This document shows positions 10,824-21,813 of a DNA stretch of 64,000 nucleotides, in pieces. The stretch is from Volvariella volvacea V23. Lineage: Eukaryota; Basidiomycota; Agaricomycetes; Agaricales; Pluteaceae. How positions within the stretch are numbered: position 1 is the first letter of the stretch; each line of letters starts with the position of its first letter. The notes beneath the pieces were generated by a model. That model made no database searches. It saw only the letters and a program-made list of their open reading frames with translations, and was not told where the DNA came from. The position numbers and the translations under genes were made by a program. The stretch spans positions 379,097 to 443,096 of the forward strand of contig KB722742.1 in assembly GCA_000349905.1 (NCBI GenBank), read 5' to 3'.

Positions 10824-12797
10824 ATGCCTCCTCGCCGCGCTCCATCCGTGAATTCCATGGCTCCATCAAGAGCCGCCTCTCCTGTATTAGACGAAGAGGA
10901 GGTAAGTTCAGTGTCCCGCTGGTGCTTTCGTGCTCAACCTTGCGCAGACACCGTACTTTGATTCCGTTGATGAGCTCCAGCAACACGTATGTAGTACACC
11001 ATGGGCGCATCTTCACTTAACATTGACCGAACGCGCAGGGCATCAACGTCCAGGATATACTCAAGTTGAAGGTGATTTATTTCACGCGTATATGCAATAA
11101 TCTGACGAAATGTGCCAGGCGGCTGCAATCAACACAGTTTCTGGAGTCAACATGACAACAAGAAGGCAGTTGCTCAAGATCAAGGTTACCTACGCCTCTG
11201 TCAGCTGTAACTCGTATTCATCAAATCGTATAGGGAATGTCTGAAGCAAAAGTCGAAAAAATAAAAGCGAGTACTCTGTGTGTAGTACACCCTTGCATCC
11301 TGCTAATATGCTTGACAGGAGGCGGCCCATAAGATTCTTGTGCATCCTCTCACAGTTTGAGCCTATTGATTCTTCATTAACTCAACAGTAAAGGGGTCGT
11401 CATTTCTGACCGGGGTCGAGTTGTCGGATAAACGTAGGCGGGTCACTATCATAAGCACGGGCAGTAAATCCGTCGATGCTATTCTAGGGGGTGAGGCTGC
11501 TCTCCCCAATTTTTGATTCATGGCTTATGTCGCATATATAGGGGGCATTATGTCACAGTCGATTACAGAAGGTTTGTCCGTCTATCTCTGATACTTACAA
11601 GGTGCTGAGATTCCGTATAGTTTATGGAGAGTTCAGGACGGGGAAGACTCAACTTGCTCACACCATGAGCGTTGTAGCCCAATTACCACCAGACCTCGGA
11701 GGGGCCGCTGGCAAAGTAAGCAGGAACTTGTAAAGGACTTCAAGCCATGCTCATTCAGGCAGGTAGCATATATTGACACTGAAGGTAGCTTTGCGTAAAC
11801 AAGACCAGTACCTATATGAATGTAGTTCTCGTAGGAACATTCCGCCCAGATCGTATTCGCTCTATCGCAGACCGCTTTGGCGTAGATGGCAACATGGCCT
11901 TAGAAAACATCTTGTATGGTGAGCTATTGCTGGAACGGATAGGATGAAATATTTTACTGACTATGACCTACTGCTAGCCCGTGCATTTAATAGTGAGCAG
12001 CAGGTAGCCTCTATCCTGTGCGCCCTGCTCGATCAAGTTAACTGCTAGTCTATGTTAGATGGAACTAATCAACGAATGCTCCATACGGTTTGCGGAGGAC
12101 AAGGATTTTCGGCTTCTTGTAAGTTTCATTCTTAATGACTTCAATCCTACGCACCAAGGAGATTCCAGGTTGTGGATAGCATTATGGCACTTTTTCGCGT
12201 CGACTACTCCGGCCGTGGAGAATTGAGCGAGCGGCAGCAAAAGGTGTGGCAATTCACTGAACAGCTCTACTTACCATTTGTTGAACAAGCATTTGGTTAG
12301 TTGGCACAGGTATATTCTGTCCTCGTGTTGGGTACATTCCGCAGTAACCCCTGGTCTATTTAGATGCTCTCCAAACTTAGCAAACTCTCGGAAGAGTTCA
12401 ATGTCAGTCATCTCTCATTTATTTTGCGACGCTAATTACCATGCACACCCTCCCAAGATTGCTATTCTACTCACGAATCAAGTCCAATGTAAGTGTGCGA
12501 AATTACGCTATGACCCTTAACTCAAGGATTCACTTAAGCGGATCCCGGTGCCACGATGACATTCGTCGCAGGAGGTGCCCTGAAGCCAATTGGGGGACAT
12601 ATCCTATCTCATGCCTCCGCGACGAGGATGTTCCTGCGCAAAGGCAAGTCATTGGAGCTTATATTGACAAAGCAGTATACCGAACAGGTTTGATAGGCAG
12701 AGCAGAAGAGCGTGTGGCGAAATTGGTGGATAGTCCTGACCGACCAGAAAGCGAGGCATCCTATAAGCTGGATGAAGGAGGTTGGGCGGACGTGTAG
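10824..12797 (+). CDS. DMC1: Meiotic recombinase Dmc1
   Basis: Dmc1 is the meiosis-specific RecA/Rad51-family strand-exchange ATPase in the nucleus. The gene is cut by about 14 short introns, so no long open frame shows it. Joined exons give the helix-hairpin-helix part ([36 protein letters not shown]), the Walker A loop [24 protein letters not shown], Walker [21 protein letters not shown], loop 2 ([23 protein letters not shown]) and the end [17 protein letters not shown]. The [10 protein letters not shown] motif marks Dmc1 rather than Rad51. Two introns, 11267-11318 and 12644-12696, need GC donors to keep the conserved frame. The final exon ends EGGWADV and stops at 12795-12797. Expression is expected in meiosis; no regulatory site was identified. 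Confidence 0.93.
11267..11318 (+). other. Probable GC-AG intron in DMC1 (hairpin region)
   Basis: The coding frame KVEKIK must join to EAAHKIL. Exon ATAAAA followed by GCGAGT, with acceptor CTTGACAG, does this with no gain or loss of residues. The nearest GT donors either shift the frame or insert five non-conserved residues. The donor is weaker than the one at 12644. Confidence 0.6.
12644..12696 (+). other. GC-AG intron in DMC1 (last intron)
   Basis: The exon ends CGCAAAG and the intron begins GCAAGT, the strongest known GC-type donor context. It ends TTTGATAG. Splicing here joins G to GC and yields [11 protein letters not shown], exactly the conserved Rad51/Dmc1 C-terminal block. A GT donor four bases downstream (GTCATT) would need a different acceptor and fits the donor consensus poorly. 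Confidence 0.75.
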
Positions 12798-13084
12798 TTT
12801 TTGTTAATCAGCGACGAAGCTTCTCATACGAGATGATTGATGCGCAAACTGTGACCCCATGTATCCACCAACGTGCTTCAGCTCTTTAGAAATTATGCAT
12901 GTATACGTTGTTCGTTTGACGTCGACTTCGATAAAATCATATGCTGTCTTGATCAGGAAGGGCAACCGTAATAACCGAATTTATAAATAGGCAAGGATCC
13001 ACATGTATGCGCATCCTAATTTTCCTGTACCATTTAAATAGTATCTAGTCACCTGAAGCACACCCCGACATCTGATCACTGGTA

Positions 13085-14293
13085 ATGCCCAGAAGCATAT
13101 CCACCGTTGCTTTGCTTGCGATTCCCTTAATATTTGCGGTCACTACAACGGCTAGCCAAGGCAATGCCTTGGTAGGCGCCAACATACCCGTTCTTAGAAA
13201 CTGTGCTGCTCAGCCTTTTGTATATTCTTGCGAAAGCGCTACTACCATAGCAGATACCTGCTGTACCACAACACCAGGGGACTTGTACTTCAGACACAAT
13301 TTTGGAGCACGTATACCGGCTTAGAGAGGAAGGGCCAGAAATTGCCTAAGGACAGCTGGACTATTCATGGTCTCTGGCCAGACAACCGCGATGGGTGGGT
13401 GACATCTTATGAGAAAGCAGTTAGGTGCCATGATTTATTGGACCAAAAAAGCTCTTTTGAGCAGTACTGCGACTTCTCGAGGCAAATAGACCCCGTCCCT
13501 CAACCTGCAAGTCTCCCAAATGGCACTGTGATCCCTCCGTACAAAGGACCGTCTGTTGATATATTGATCAAATCGTTTGGAAGGAATGACCTCCTACAAT
13601 TCAGTGCGTGTCTTTTATGTGGACGGGACACCTACTCATCGCAAATTATATGTAGTGAATAACTACTGGATAAACCAAAATGCGCCTAACTCGGATCTGT
13701 GGGCACACGAGGTGAGTTCAATGCACGAAATGCACTACGTTTCTAACTGTAAGTAGTTCGCGAAGCACGCGACATGCATGTCCACGTTTGACGTAGCTTG
13801 CTATGGGAGGACATACCGAGAGCATGAAGAGGTCATTGGATACTTTGATGCTGTGATTAGGGCATTCCACAGATATCCAACATACGACATGCTGGCTGCG
13901 TATGTTGGCTTCATCTACTACAATGGGACGACGACACTTACCTTATGACTTACCTTATGAGGATAGGTTTGGAATCACCCCATCCAATAAAACGACGTAT
14001 GCATTAACCCAGATCGAAAGCGCACTAAAAAGTCAAACAGGAGGGACGCCATTCATTGGGTGCACCAACAACGGGACAGTCTTAACCGAGGTTTGATATT
14101 TCAACCACGTCCTTGGAACTGTGAGTCCTCGTAAACTTGAAGGACTGGTGTTCATTGGGAGTGACATGGAATTTAGGCACAGTATGGGGCATTCAAGCCA
14201 GTTGAAAGCACAACCAAGTCGAGCTGTTCTCCTACAGCAGGGATATGGTATTACGAGCGGTCGCACCAGTCGGAGAGGGAGGTACGGAGGTAG
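13085..14293 (+). pseudogene. Secreted ribonuclease T2, disrupted copy
   Basis: RNase T2 enzymes are secreted or vacuolar acid endoribonucleases. A signal peptide (MPRSISTVALLAIPLIFAVTTTAS) is followed by a Cys-rich segment (CCTTTPG), the first catalytic block (LQTQFW, SWTIHGLWPDN) and the second (WAHEFAKHATC), then a C-terminal domain ending GIWYYERSHQSEREVRR. Introns fit at 13398-13450 (approximate), 13602-13660, after WAHE, and near 13.9 kb. Two lesions break it. A one-base loss in the G-run at 13277-13280 shifts frame between CCTTTPG and LVLQTQFW. A TGA at 14094-14096 replaces the expected Trp in EV-W-YFNHVLG. The usual NCDG Cys is Arg, and KHGTC is KHATC. Either this is a recent pseudogene or there are assembly errors; two independent defects favour decay. 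Confidence 0.8.
13936..13959 (+). repeat. Perfect 12-bp tandem duplication
   Basis: The unit ACTTACCTTATG occurs twice head to tail, just upstream of the 3' splice site I infer for an intron of the RNase T2 pseudogene. A small tandem duplication is consistent with relaxed constraint in a decaying gene, though it lies in probable intron sequence. Confidence 0.8.
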
Positions 14294-14421
14294 CTCATTA
14301 TAGCACGTGATAGGCGTGCAGTGTCGTAATGTCGCGTCCTCAGAGCCAAACAAATGTAGGGTGTTTGGTCGAAAATAAGAAACATTATAGCAAGGATTCT
14401 CCTCTCTCATTTAATCCCAAA

Positions 14422-16013
14422 ATGACCGTGACTCTCAAGCTAAATGATCCACACGCTGATTCAAGCTCCCGGCGCACGTTGACCGACATTTCCTTAGCCG
14501 TGGCCAAGAGTAAGAAAATAGTGGTTGTCACAGGCGCGGGCATATCATGTTCCTGCGGCATTCCAGTACGTTGAAAGCCACTGGATTCGGTCCCCAGAAA
14601 GCTGAACATCACGCAAAAGGACTTCCGTTCTTCGGATGGACTATATGCGCTAGTGAAAAAGCGCTACCCAGATGTTGTCCTTAAGGGACGTGACCTCTTC
14701 GACGCGTCTTTGTTTCGTGACGCGACTTCCACCGCTGTATTTTACACCTTCATCTCTCAGCTCAAGCAATCGATCGATGGCGCCTCCCCCTCTCCAACAC
14801 ACCAGTTTATCAAGACTCTAGACGCGAAGAAGAAACTTCTTCGTTCGTACACACAAAATATTGACGGACTAGAGGCACAGGTGGGGCTTGTGGGGAGCTC
14901 GAGTCAGGAAGCTCAGAACGCTTCGGAAAAGGGAAAGATAAAGCTAAAAGCTAAGGAAGTGAGGAACGTTCAGCTTCATGGCGACATACACCGCGTGAGA
15001 TGCGTTTCGTGTGCAGCAGAGTACCCTTGCACACCCCAGCACCTCGAAATGTTCAATCAAGGATTGCCACCTGACTGTCCCGAGTGTCTGTCACGAGGTG
15101 AGCTGAACTCAATTTAGTTGACCTTACGACTTACATATGTCCATTGCAGCCGAGGCTCGAGCAGCTCGTTCGGCACGGCCTTTACGCGTTGGTACATTAC
15201 GTCCCGCCATTGTGCTATATGACGAGCCGCATCCCCTTGGGGATGAGATTGGGGTGATTCATACATCCGATCTTGGTAGAAAACCTGATATGTTAATCAT
15301 AATGGGTACTTCTCTAAAAGTGCATGGGCTACGAAAGCTCGTGAAGGATTTTGCGCGTGCTGTGCATGCGTCGACTCCGGTTCCGACGACGGGCACTTCG
15401 TCGTCTTCAAAAAAATTGGCAAGAAAGGTTATTTTCGTCAATAGAACGCCACCTGCTGGGGAATGGGCGGAGGTCATCGATTACCATGTGATGGGGGATA
15501 CTGATACATGGGTCGAAAAAGTTGTTGAGGACTGGAAGAAGCACCGACCTGCAGACTGGGAGGTGCAGACCACACTTGTGGCTTCCGATAGTGGCGACGC
15601 AATTATGAAGAGTCCAAAGGTGTTGAAATCTATCAAGAGTAGCACAGCAACAAAGGCAACAACCAAGACCGAAAAGCCGAAGGGTAGGTCCTTTCTGGTG
15701 TTGTGAATGTAGACTGATGTCTCACGTTGAAATGACAGCCTCAAATAAGGTCCGGCCTGTGGAGAGTATAGAGAACATTCCTTCGTCGATGGATATGGTC
15801 ATTAGTCCGTCTCCGAAACCCCCAGCCTCCCCGACTAAAAGACGCAAGCAGGTGTCACACTATAGCAACGTCGAGACAAGCCCATCCAAGAGGCCTTCAG
15901 GTCGCCATAAAAAGATGGGAGGTCTCGAAGACGATGACAGGAAACTATTATTTAAGGAGCGAACCAACAACCAGCCAGTTCAGGTGGTTTGGGACGATGA
16001 CGAGATCTTTTAG
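14422..16013 (+). CDS. Sir2-family NAD-dependent histone deacetylase, Hst3/Hst4 type
   Basis: Sirtuins remove acyl groups from lysines using NAD. The fungal Hst3/Hst4 branch acts in the nucleus on histone H3. Four exons give the NAD-binding motif VVVTGAGISCSCGIPDFRSS (joined across an intron after GIP), then TQNIDGLEAQVG, the catalytic His in QLHGDIHRVRC, a zinc-binding set CVSC ... CPEC, and the distal IIMGTSLKVHGLRKLV. The spacing and the extended DGLYALVKKRYPDVVLKGRDLFD helix resemble Hst3/Hst4. A long Lys/Ser/Pro-rich tail (SPSPKPPASPTKRRK) probably holds nuclear localisation signals, and the protein ends QVVWDDDEIF. Start ATG 14422 opens the conserved region; an in-frame ATG at 14329 is possible but less likely. 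All catalytic residues are present. Confidence 0.88.
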
Positions 16014-16289
16014 CATCACACTCCTTTTTTTATCCTATTTATATATCTTCGATTTTGGGGCTCCGTTGCCGAGATAGACGTGGGAGGTCTTCATTAATCA
16101 TTGGTCGTAACCTACTTTCAAGGAGGGTACGAGCACCTTTGTCAAGATACCCAACCTACCCGATCTACTGTCTATATTATACAAGCGTCCAAGCCACTAT
16201 TGTCCGAGTAATGAAATGTTAAATACTAGGGCACAGCCTGCGTAACCGACAATGTGAGATGGGAGAGTCGAAAACTAGAGGACGAAAAC

Positions 16290-18485
16290 TCACCAATCAT
16301 ACCTGACAAACTCATCTACATCAGAAACGGCAGACGTAAGGAATGTCCGTGCCTCTACCCAAACCCAAACTTTCAACAATGCGCCCAAATTGCTTGAGGG
16401 CAGATCCTTAGTCACGTTCTCTCTCGTAGCCATCTGGCCACCTAGCTGTCTCAATATGGGCAAGGCGCTCGCAAACAAGTCCAATCCTGGGTCCAGCTGT
16501 CTACCGATTCCCTCGAGCAACAAAATTGAAATGACGGTATTGATGAAATCCCCTTCCATGCGCACATGGTGTTCTCGAACGGCCTTTAATGCTTTGAGCA
16601 ACAAATCGGAAATCTTGATTTGCCCAAGGGAAAATGTCTTGCGCTTGACGTCTAGAATGAGATGTTGCATCTTGAGTGCAAAGGTCTCGGTCTCAATGGC
16701 GAGCTCGGGTGCACGACATCGCTCTACCATAAGTTGACCCGCACGATACCCATCAAATTCTGCAACTGCACGGAAAAGATCTAGGAAGTTCTTGCGATTT
16801 TGAGCATCTAGAGTGGTCACGAGCCCCGCATCGATAAATACGATCTCTGGAATGTAGCCCTCTGAGTGTATAGAGTCTAGTTCAGAGTGCCACGCCGCTG
16901 GGTTTTTGTAGAGGGTACGTAGTTTGGAGACGACGGAATCGGTATCGGTATCGTCGAACGTTATGGGCTCCTCATCCTTGCTGACCTTGGGGAAGAATGT
17001 ATTGTAGAGGTTGCGTAGAAGGGCACGCGTTGAGGGTGGTCTGCTAAATTTGACCATGATGTTGCCGGGATGGAGATCTGCGTGCACAAAGTTGTCAAGA
17101 AGAAGCATGTTCTGTTGCTGGATTAACAGTTAGGCTATTGACATATTGACAAACGTACCAAAAAAGCATCGAGCCCCACTGTAGCAAGCCGATCGTCGAA
17201 TGGGCCAGAGCCACTGCGCAGGAACATTTCTAATGGGAGGGCATTCTGATACTCCTCCACTAGGATATCTTTTGTTGACCAGACCTTCAAGGGGCGGGGG
17301 AAGGTAACGGGGACGTTTCTAGGCGCGAAATTCTTCTCAAAGGTCAAGAGATTCTCGGCCTCATACCTCAAATCGAGCTGCTGGAACATCATAGAGCCGA
17401 AGACGTCAACCTCCTGGGGAAGAGATAACCATTGCATACCGGGGAATATGGTGATGAGACGGGCGAAAAATGACATGATGGACAAATCTCGGGATATATT
17501 TTTGGTGACATTGGGATGCAGAATCTTGATAGCGACAGAGGCTGTGGGAACGGATGGTGGAGGATCTTTAAGGATGGCAGGGGCAATGACGGCAGCTGGG
17601 TGTTTGCGCGTTTTACGGGGCCCAAGGTATGATGGTGGGATGAGGTCCTTTTTGAGAGTTGCGCGGTAGACCTAAAGGAAATGTCAGACCAGACCAACGG
17701 AAATGCACACGGACGCACTTGGGCGATAGCACCGGTTCCAATTGGAATCTCGTCAAACTCCTCGAAGACCTCGTCGAATGGGCGTTGAAACACGCGCTCA
17801 ACGACGTGTTTGGTGTACTCGAAGGAGTGGGGCTTTCCATTCGAGTGGAGGGAGCCCAAGCGCTCGCAGAGCAGCACAGGGAACAGGTCGGCACGGGTTG
17901 CGGCCCATTGGGCCAACTTGGAGGTAGATAAGGCAATGTATGGTGAGGTAATTGTGGGGGACAAACCTTGATAAAGGTGGGCCCTGCAGCCTCCATTCTG
18001 CTGACCAAAAGGTCATACCACCAAACGGCACCCCACCTGTCGCCTTGGAGTCTTCTTTCTGGGAGGCCGACGAGCAGCATGGGGCTTGTGACGATCACGG
18101 GGGCGAAGAGGACGAAGAGGTAGATGAAACGCTTTGCGGTGAGGAGGGGCTCCCATACTGTGTTGCGAAGCAGGGCAAGTATTCTTGATGAGATTGAGCG
18201 ATCTGCGTCCTCGAGCGGGGAAAAGACGGTGGGTGTGACGGAAGAAGAGTCTGCGGGAGGACAGGGAATGACGGCCGGGGAAGAGAAGAAGACAGACGAG
18301 GGTGAAGAATTTGAGGGTGAGAGAAGGAAAAGAGCGAGACCGGCTGCTGGGACGAGCCACACGGGACGGGGCCTGAGGGAGTAGCGGACGACGGGGGAGG
18401 AGGTGAAGAAGGGGAAGCTGGACGGGCGGCGGGCGCAGCGGGCGGCGTGTGTCGCTGGTGCTCTGAGCCGCAGGCCCGCGAGCAT
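16290..18485 (-). CDS. CQD1: Mitochondrial ABC1/UbiB kinase-like protein, Cqd1 (YPL109C/ADCK2) type
   Basis: This is an ABC1-family atypical kinase-like protein. The yeast homologue Cqd1 sits in the mitochondrial inner membrane and influences coenzyme Q and lipid distribution. The start at 18485 gives a basic, Arg/Ala-rich presequence (MLAGLRLRAPATHAARCARR), a hydrophobic segment, then the subgroup's KLAQWAATRADLFP signature where other members have KxGQ. The nucleotide-binding VAIKILHPNV, the catalytic VHADLHPGNIMVKF and the FIDAGL metal-binding block follow. Several introns are present, including ones near 17.1, 17.45 and 17.7-17.95 kb. It diverges from glycogenin with 184 bp between starts. 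YPL109C is a recurrent member of the basidiomycete MAT-A neighbourhood. Family assignment is secure; the subgroup is assigned from the QWAATR motif. Confidence 0.88.
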
Positions 18486-18669
18486 TGGCGTGGTTCGGGT
18501 GCGAGTGCGCTGCTCGTCTGTGACGTCACCCGGCACTCTTATCGTCTGTCACTCGAAACCCGCCTGCGAGCCTCCATTTTGCTGTTTGGCTCTGTTTTCC
18601 CAGCCTCGTCCCTCGCATAGAGCCTCGTCTCTTGCTCTCCCACCTCCATCCTCTCGCCTTGCGCGGCCC

Positions 18670-21435
18670 ATGGCCGTTCCCTATGCATTCGTCACCCTCA
18701 TCACCTCGGACGCATACCTCCCCGGTGCACTCACCGTCGCAGCCGCCCTCAACGACGTCCATCCCAGTCCCCCCAGTCCCCCGGAGGTCCAGTACCAGAC
18801 CGTCTGTCTTGTCACTCCAGAAACCGTCGATGTAGCCTCCGTAAAGCTCCTCCGGCGCGCCTTTGATGTCGTCGTCGGCGTCGAGATCATCGACCATGAA
18901 AACAACAAAAATCTCACTCTCCTCGGTCAGTATTCCCGTCTTGTCCATTTCCCCACCGTCTGCATCCCGTCCTTCCATACGCGTTTTCCGCCAAGCTCTG
19001 CGTGCTATCTCGCTTTCCCCCGCTCCCAATGGCGTTCTAATATTTTCCCGGTCTAGGCCGTCCCGACCTCACGACTGTCCTTACAAAGTTGCACGTCTTC
19101 CGTTTGACCCAGTACTCCAAGATAATCTTCCTTGATGCCGATGTTCTCCCTATCCGTCCCCTTTCCCACCTTTTCACCATTCCACATGAATTTTCCGCGG
19201 TGCCTGATGTCGGCTGGCCGGACATTTTCAATTCTGGTGTCCTTGTCTTATCTCCGGGCGAAGAAAAGTTTACTCAATTGACCGAGCTCCTTAAGGCCAG
19301 GGGCACCTGGGACGGCGGCGACCAAGGCCTCCTCAACGAATGGAGGGGCAGCAACTGGAACCGCCTCAGCTTCACCTACAACACCACCCCCACCGCTGCC
19401 TACACGTACGTTTGGGTTTCTATCCATTTCCCAAGGCTCACTTATTCTATTCTTAGTTATGCCCCAGCTTATGAGCGTTTTGGCTCCCAGATTTCCGCTG
19501 TCCATTTCATTGGTGCAAACAAACCATGGCACTCCATCCCTTATCGCACTCCATTCACTTCTGGCCAATCCTCGTCCTCCTCGACGGAGACTGCTTATAA
19601 CTACGATGCACTCGTAGACCGTTGGTTTGCCGTCTATGACAAGCACTACCGCGCACAGTCTATATTGCCTACACCCAAGACCGAGTTTCAATTTAAGAAG
19701 TACGTTTCCGTCTGGAACGAAAAGACGACTCTCGCATCGCACCCGCCTCTTGGCCTACATGAACTAAAGCGTCTAGCGATCGAGGGTATTAATGGAAGCG
19801 CTTATCACCGGAACAATCGGCCGGGCGAGGGCGACTACCGTAGTCTTCCTTTGAACGGACGTATCACGCTCATGCGTCCTAAAAGGGATATCCCTGCTTC
19901 GCGGGGTCCTTTCCTGAGACCTGCAAGGCGTGGTGAAGACTCTACCGATTCCTCCACGTCGACACCCAACAGCCCACGCAGGTCTTCGCTCGCAACACCT
20001 GCCAACCGGGTTGCACCATCATTGCCACCAGCTGAATGGATGCAACCCTTGCCAGCTTCTGTACCCTATGAATTGCCTCCTAGCCCTCGTCTTCGGCCCG
20101 TCTCCGTGTCCACCACTCCGACGTCTCACATGAGTCCAGCCTTCGCATCTGCAGACTATCCCCTCCCCCAATATCCTTCTTCCATTGGTTCTCCAGATTC
20201 TACTTCTCCCTCGTTACTAGTCTCTCAGTCTAGCGATGTACTAGCCACACCAGATTCCTATTTCTCGTCTATATGGGATGAGGTTGCGGACTTACCAACC
20301 ATATCAAGGCTGCAACGCCAGTCAAGCCCTGATAAGAGCAATGTCAAGACGATCTTCCCATGGGAAGAAAAGTCTCGACAGGCGTCTGGGCGTGTGTTCC
20401 CCTCTGACAGCGATCCTTCTCCTGTTTTGTTCCCCACGTCGAGCAGTCGAACACCTACTAGCCCTGAGCCACAGAACAAGCGCCAATCTATGTTATCACC
20501 CCTTCAAACAGCATCAAAGTCTTTGGGGTATTCCAACGCATGGGATACAGATCCTACAATAAAGAAGTATGCCACAAAGATGGCGCGTCCGCCGACCTCG
20601 CCCTTGGGCCTAGCTCCTGCGTTCAGCAGTGATGAATGGAGGAAAGTTGATAAGGAGTACAAGAACAGAGATAAAAGCGTTGACGCGGATAGCCGCGACG
20701 GTGATGTTGAGGACGAAGGCGAAGATGAAGACGACGAGCGACGAAGGAAGACGTGGGAAGATAGCGATCCTGAATCGTCTGAGAACAAGGACCAGCCCGT
20801 CACTCCAGATGATTCGCAGCACCTTTCTCGAGGCATTCAAACCATCCCACGCGAAAATCAAGATGAAGCCATTCAGGTTTACCCTATGGTCGAAGTTATT
20901 GCAGAACGCNNNNNNNNNNNNNNNNNNNNNNNNNNNNNNNNNNNNNNNNNNNNNNNNNNNNNNNNNNNNNNNNNNNNNNNNNNNNNNNNNNNNNNNNNNN
21001 NNNNNNNNNAAATCCGGGGCGTTCCGTGGTGATGCGCAACAAGCACAACCGCTCCTCCCGCCGGTCGTTACGCGCGCATCCTCCGCTGAAAGTACTGCGA
21101 CCGTGAAGTCCTCAAGGACAGCCCAGACAAAGCAGCGGCCAATTACAGCGTCAGTAACAGACGGTTTGTCTCCGGTCACTCCGCCGCCCAGTGTCAAACC
21201 TGCCGATCGTCCTTCTGCTGTCACGCGACAGATTTCAAATGATTCCTCGCTCAACTCCCCTGCATCTTCCGTTGGACCCAACTCGCCAGCTGACGGTCAG
21301 CCCCTCGCCTCCCCAATGAGAAAGGGTGGACGTGTTTGGGATCCTGCGCGTGGAGTGGACGTTTTTAAGCGTGGCTCTGAAGAAGTTCTTGCCCGATTCT
21401 TGAAAATGGGATCATGGGAAGAGGAGGCGCGTTAA
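18670..21435 (+). CDS. Glycogenin-like glycosyltransferase (GT8)
   Basis: Glycogenin primes glycogen synthesis by self-glucosylation with UDP-glucose in the cytosol. The start MAVPYAFVTLITSDAYLPGA is the GT8 N-terminus. IIFLDADVLPI holds the DxD metal site, FNSGVLVL and DQGLLNEW follow, and HFIGANKPWHS closes the catalytic domain at about 19.55 kb. A long Ser/Pro-rich linker follows, then the C-terminal glycogen-synthase-interaction-like motif VWDPARGVDVFKRGSEEVLARFLKMGSW. A run of 100 N at 20910-21009 interrupts the linker. The frames on either side disagree, so the true gap length is unknown and the disagreement should not be read as a frameshift. Introns lie at about 18.93-19.06 kb and 19.41-19.46 kb. 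GLGEN genes often lie close to the agaricomycete HD locus. Confidence 0.9.
20910..21009. other. Assembly gap (100 N)
   Basis: Exactly 100 undetermined bases fall within the glycogenin linker. The round number suggests a placeholder rather than a measured distance. It follows codons for VEVIAER and precedes codons for SGAFRGDAQQ in another frame. Confidence 0.99.
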
Positions 21436-21813
21436 GCACAGTAATGATCACGACCTTGCACACCTTAGATTATTTTTCCTAGCGCTTTGAGTGACACCTT
21501 CCTCTCGAACATTATAGGCCAATCATGTTGCCCTCCCCTGTCAGCACGTATATACATTTATAGTCCCGTTAGGCTCCTATACCCCTCCGTTTGAGATACA
21601 TTCCCCAGATTTGAGATTTCCGCCTAAAATCTTCCAGTAGCACATAGACGGTTGTTTGTTGTAATTCCTAGTCCCACATAGAGATCGCCATCGATGTATG
21701 TATGTCGTCACTTAAATTCCAAAGCCCTATGATGTCATCCAACATCCAAAGCTGTGAATTTCAGACATATATAAGTCATGGCGTTCGTCGTGGGCGTTCC
21801 TACAACTCACACA
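21436..21813. other. Intergenic region between glycogenin and the LEA-like gene
   Basis: The region holds no open frame of interest. It includes ATATATAAG (about 21.77 kb), a TATA-like element about 45 bp before the next start codon, which is unusually clear for this window. The rest is presumably 3' untranslated region and promoter. Confidence 0.5.

Noticed and set aside
14094..14096. Reading the TGA in the RNase T2 gene as selenocysteine or as part of an intron
   Set aside because: Fungi of this group are not known to use selenocysteine, and an intron starting at GTTTGA would remove the conserved YFNHVLG segment.
13085..14293. RIP-type mutation as the cause of the RNase T2 damage
   Set aside because: The TGG to TGA change is not in the CpA context and one lesion is a base loss, so RIP is not supported.
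17613..18384. Several plus- and minus-strand frames of 60-144 codons around the CQD1 start
   Set aside because: GC-rich shadow frames of CQD1 exons; only the frame with KLAQWAATRADLFP matches a family.
20875..21045. True frameshift in glycogenin
   Set aside because: The frame change coincides with the 100-N placeholder, so the gap length explains it.
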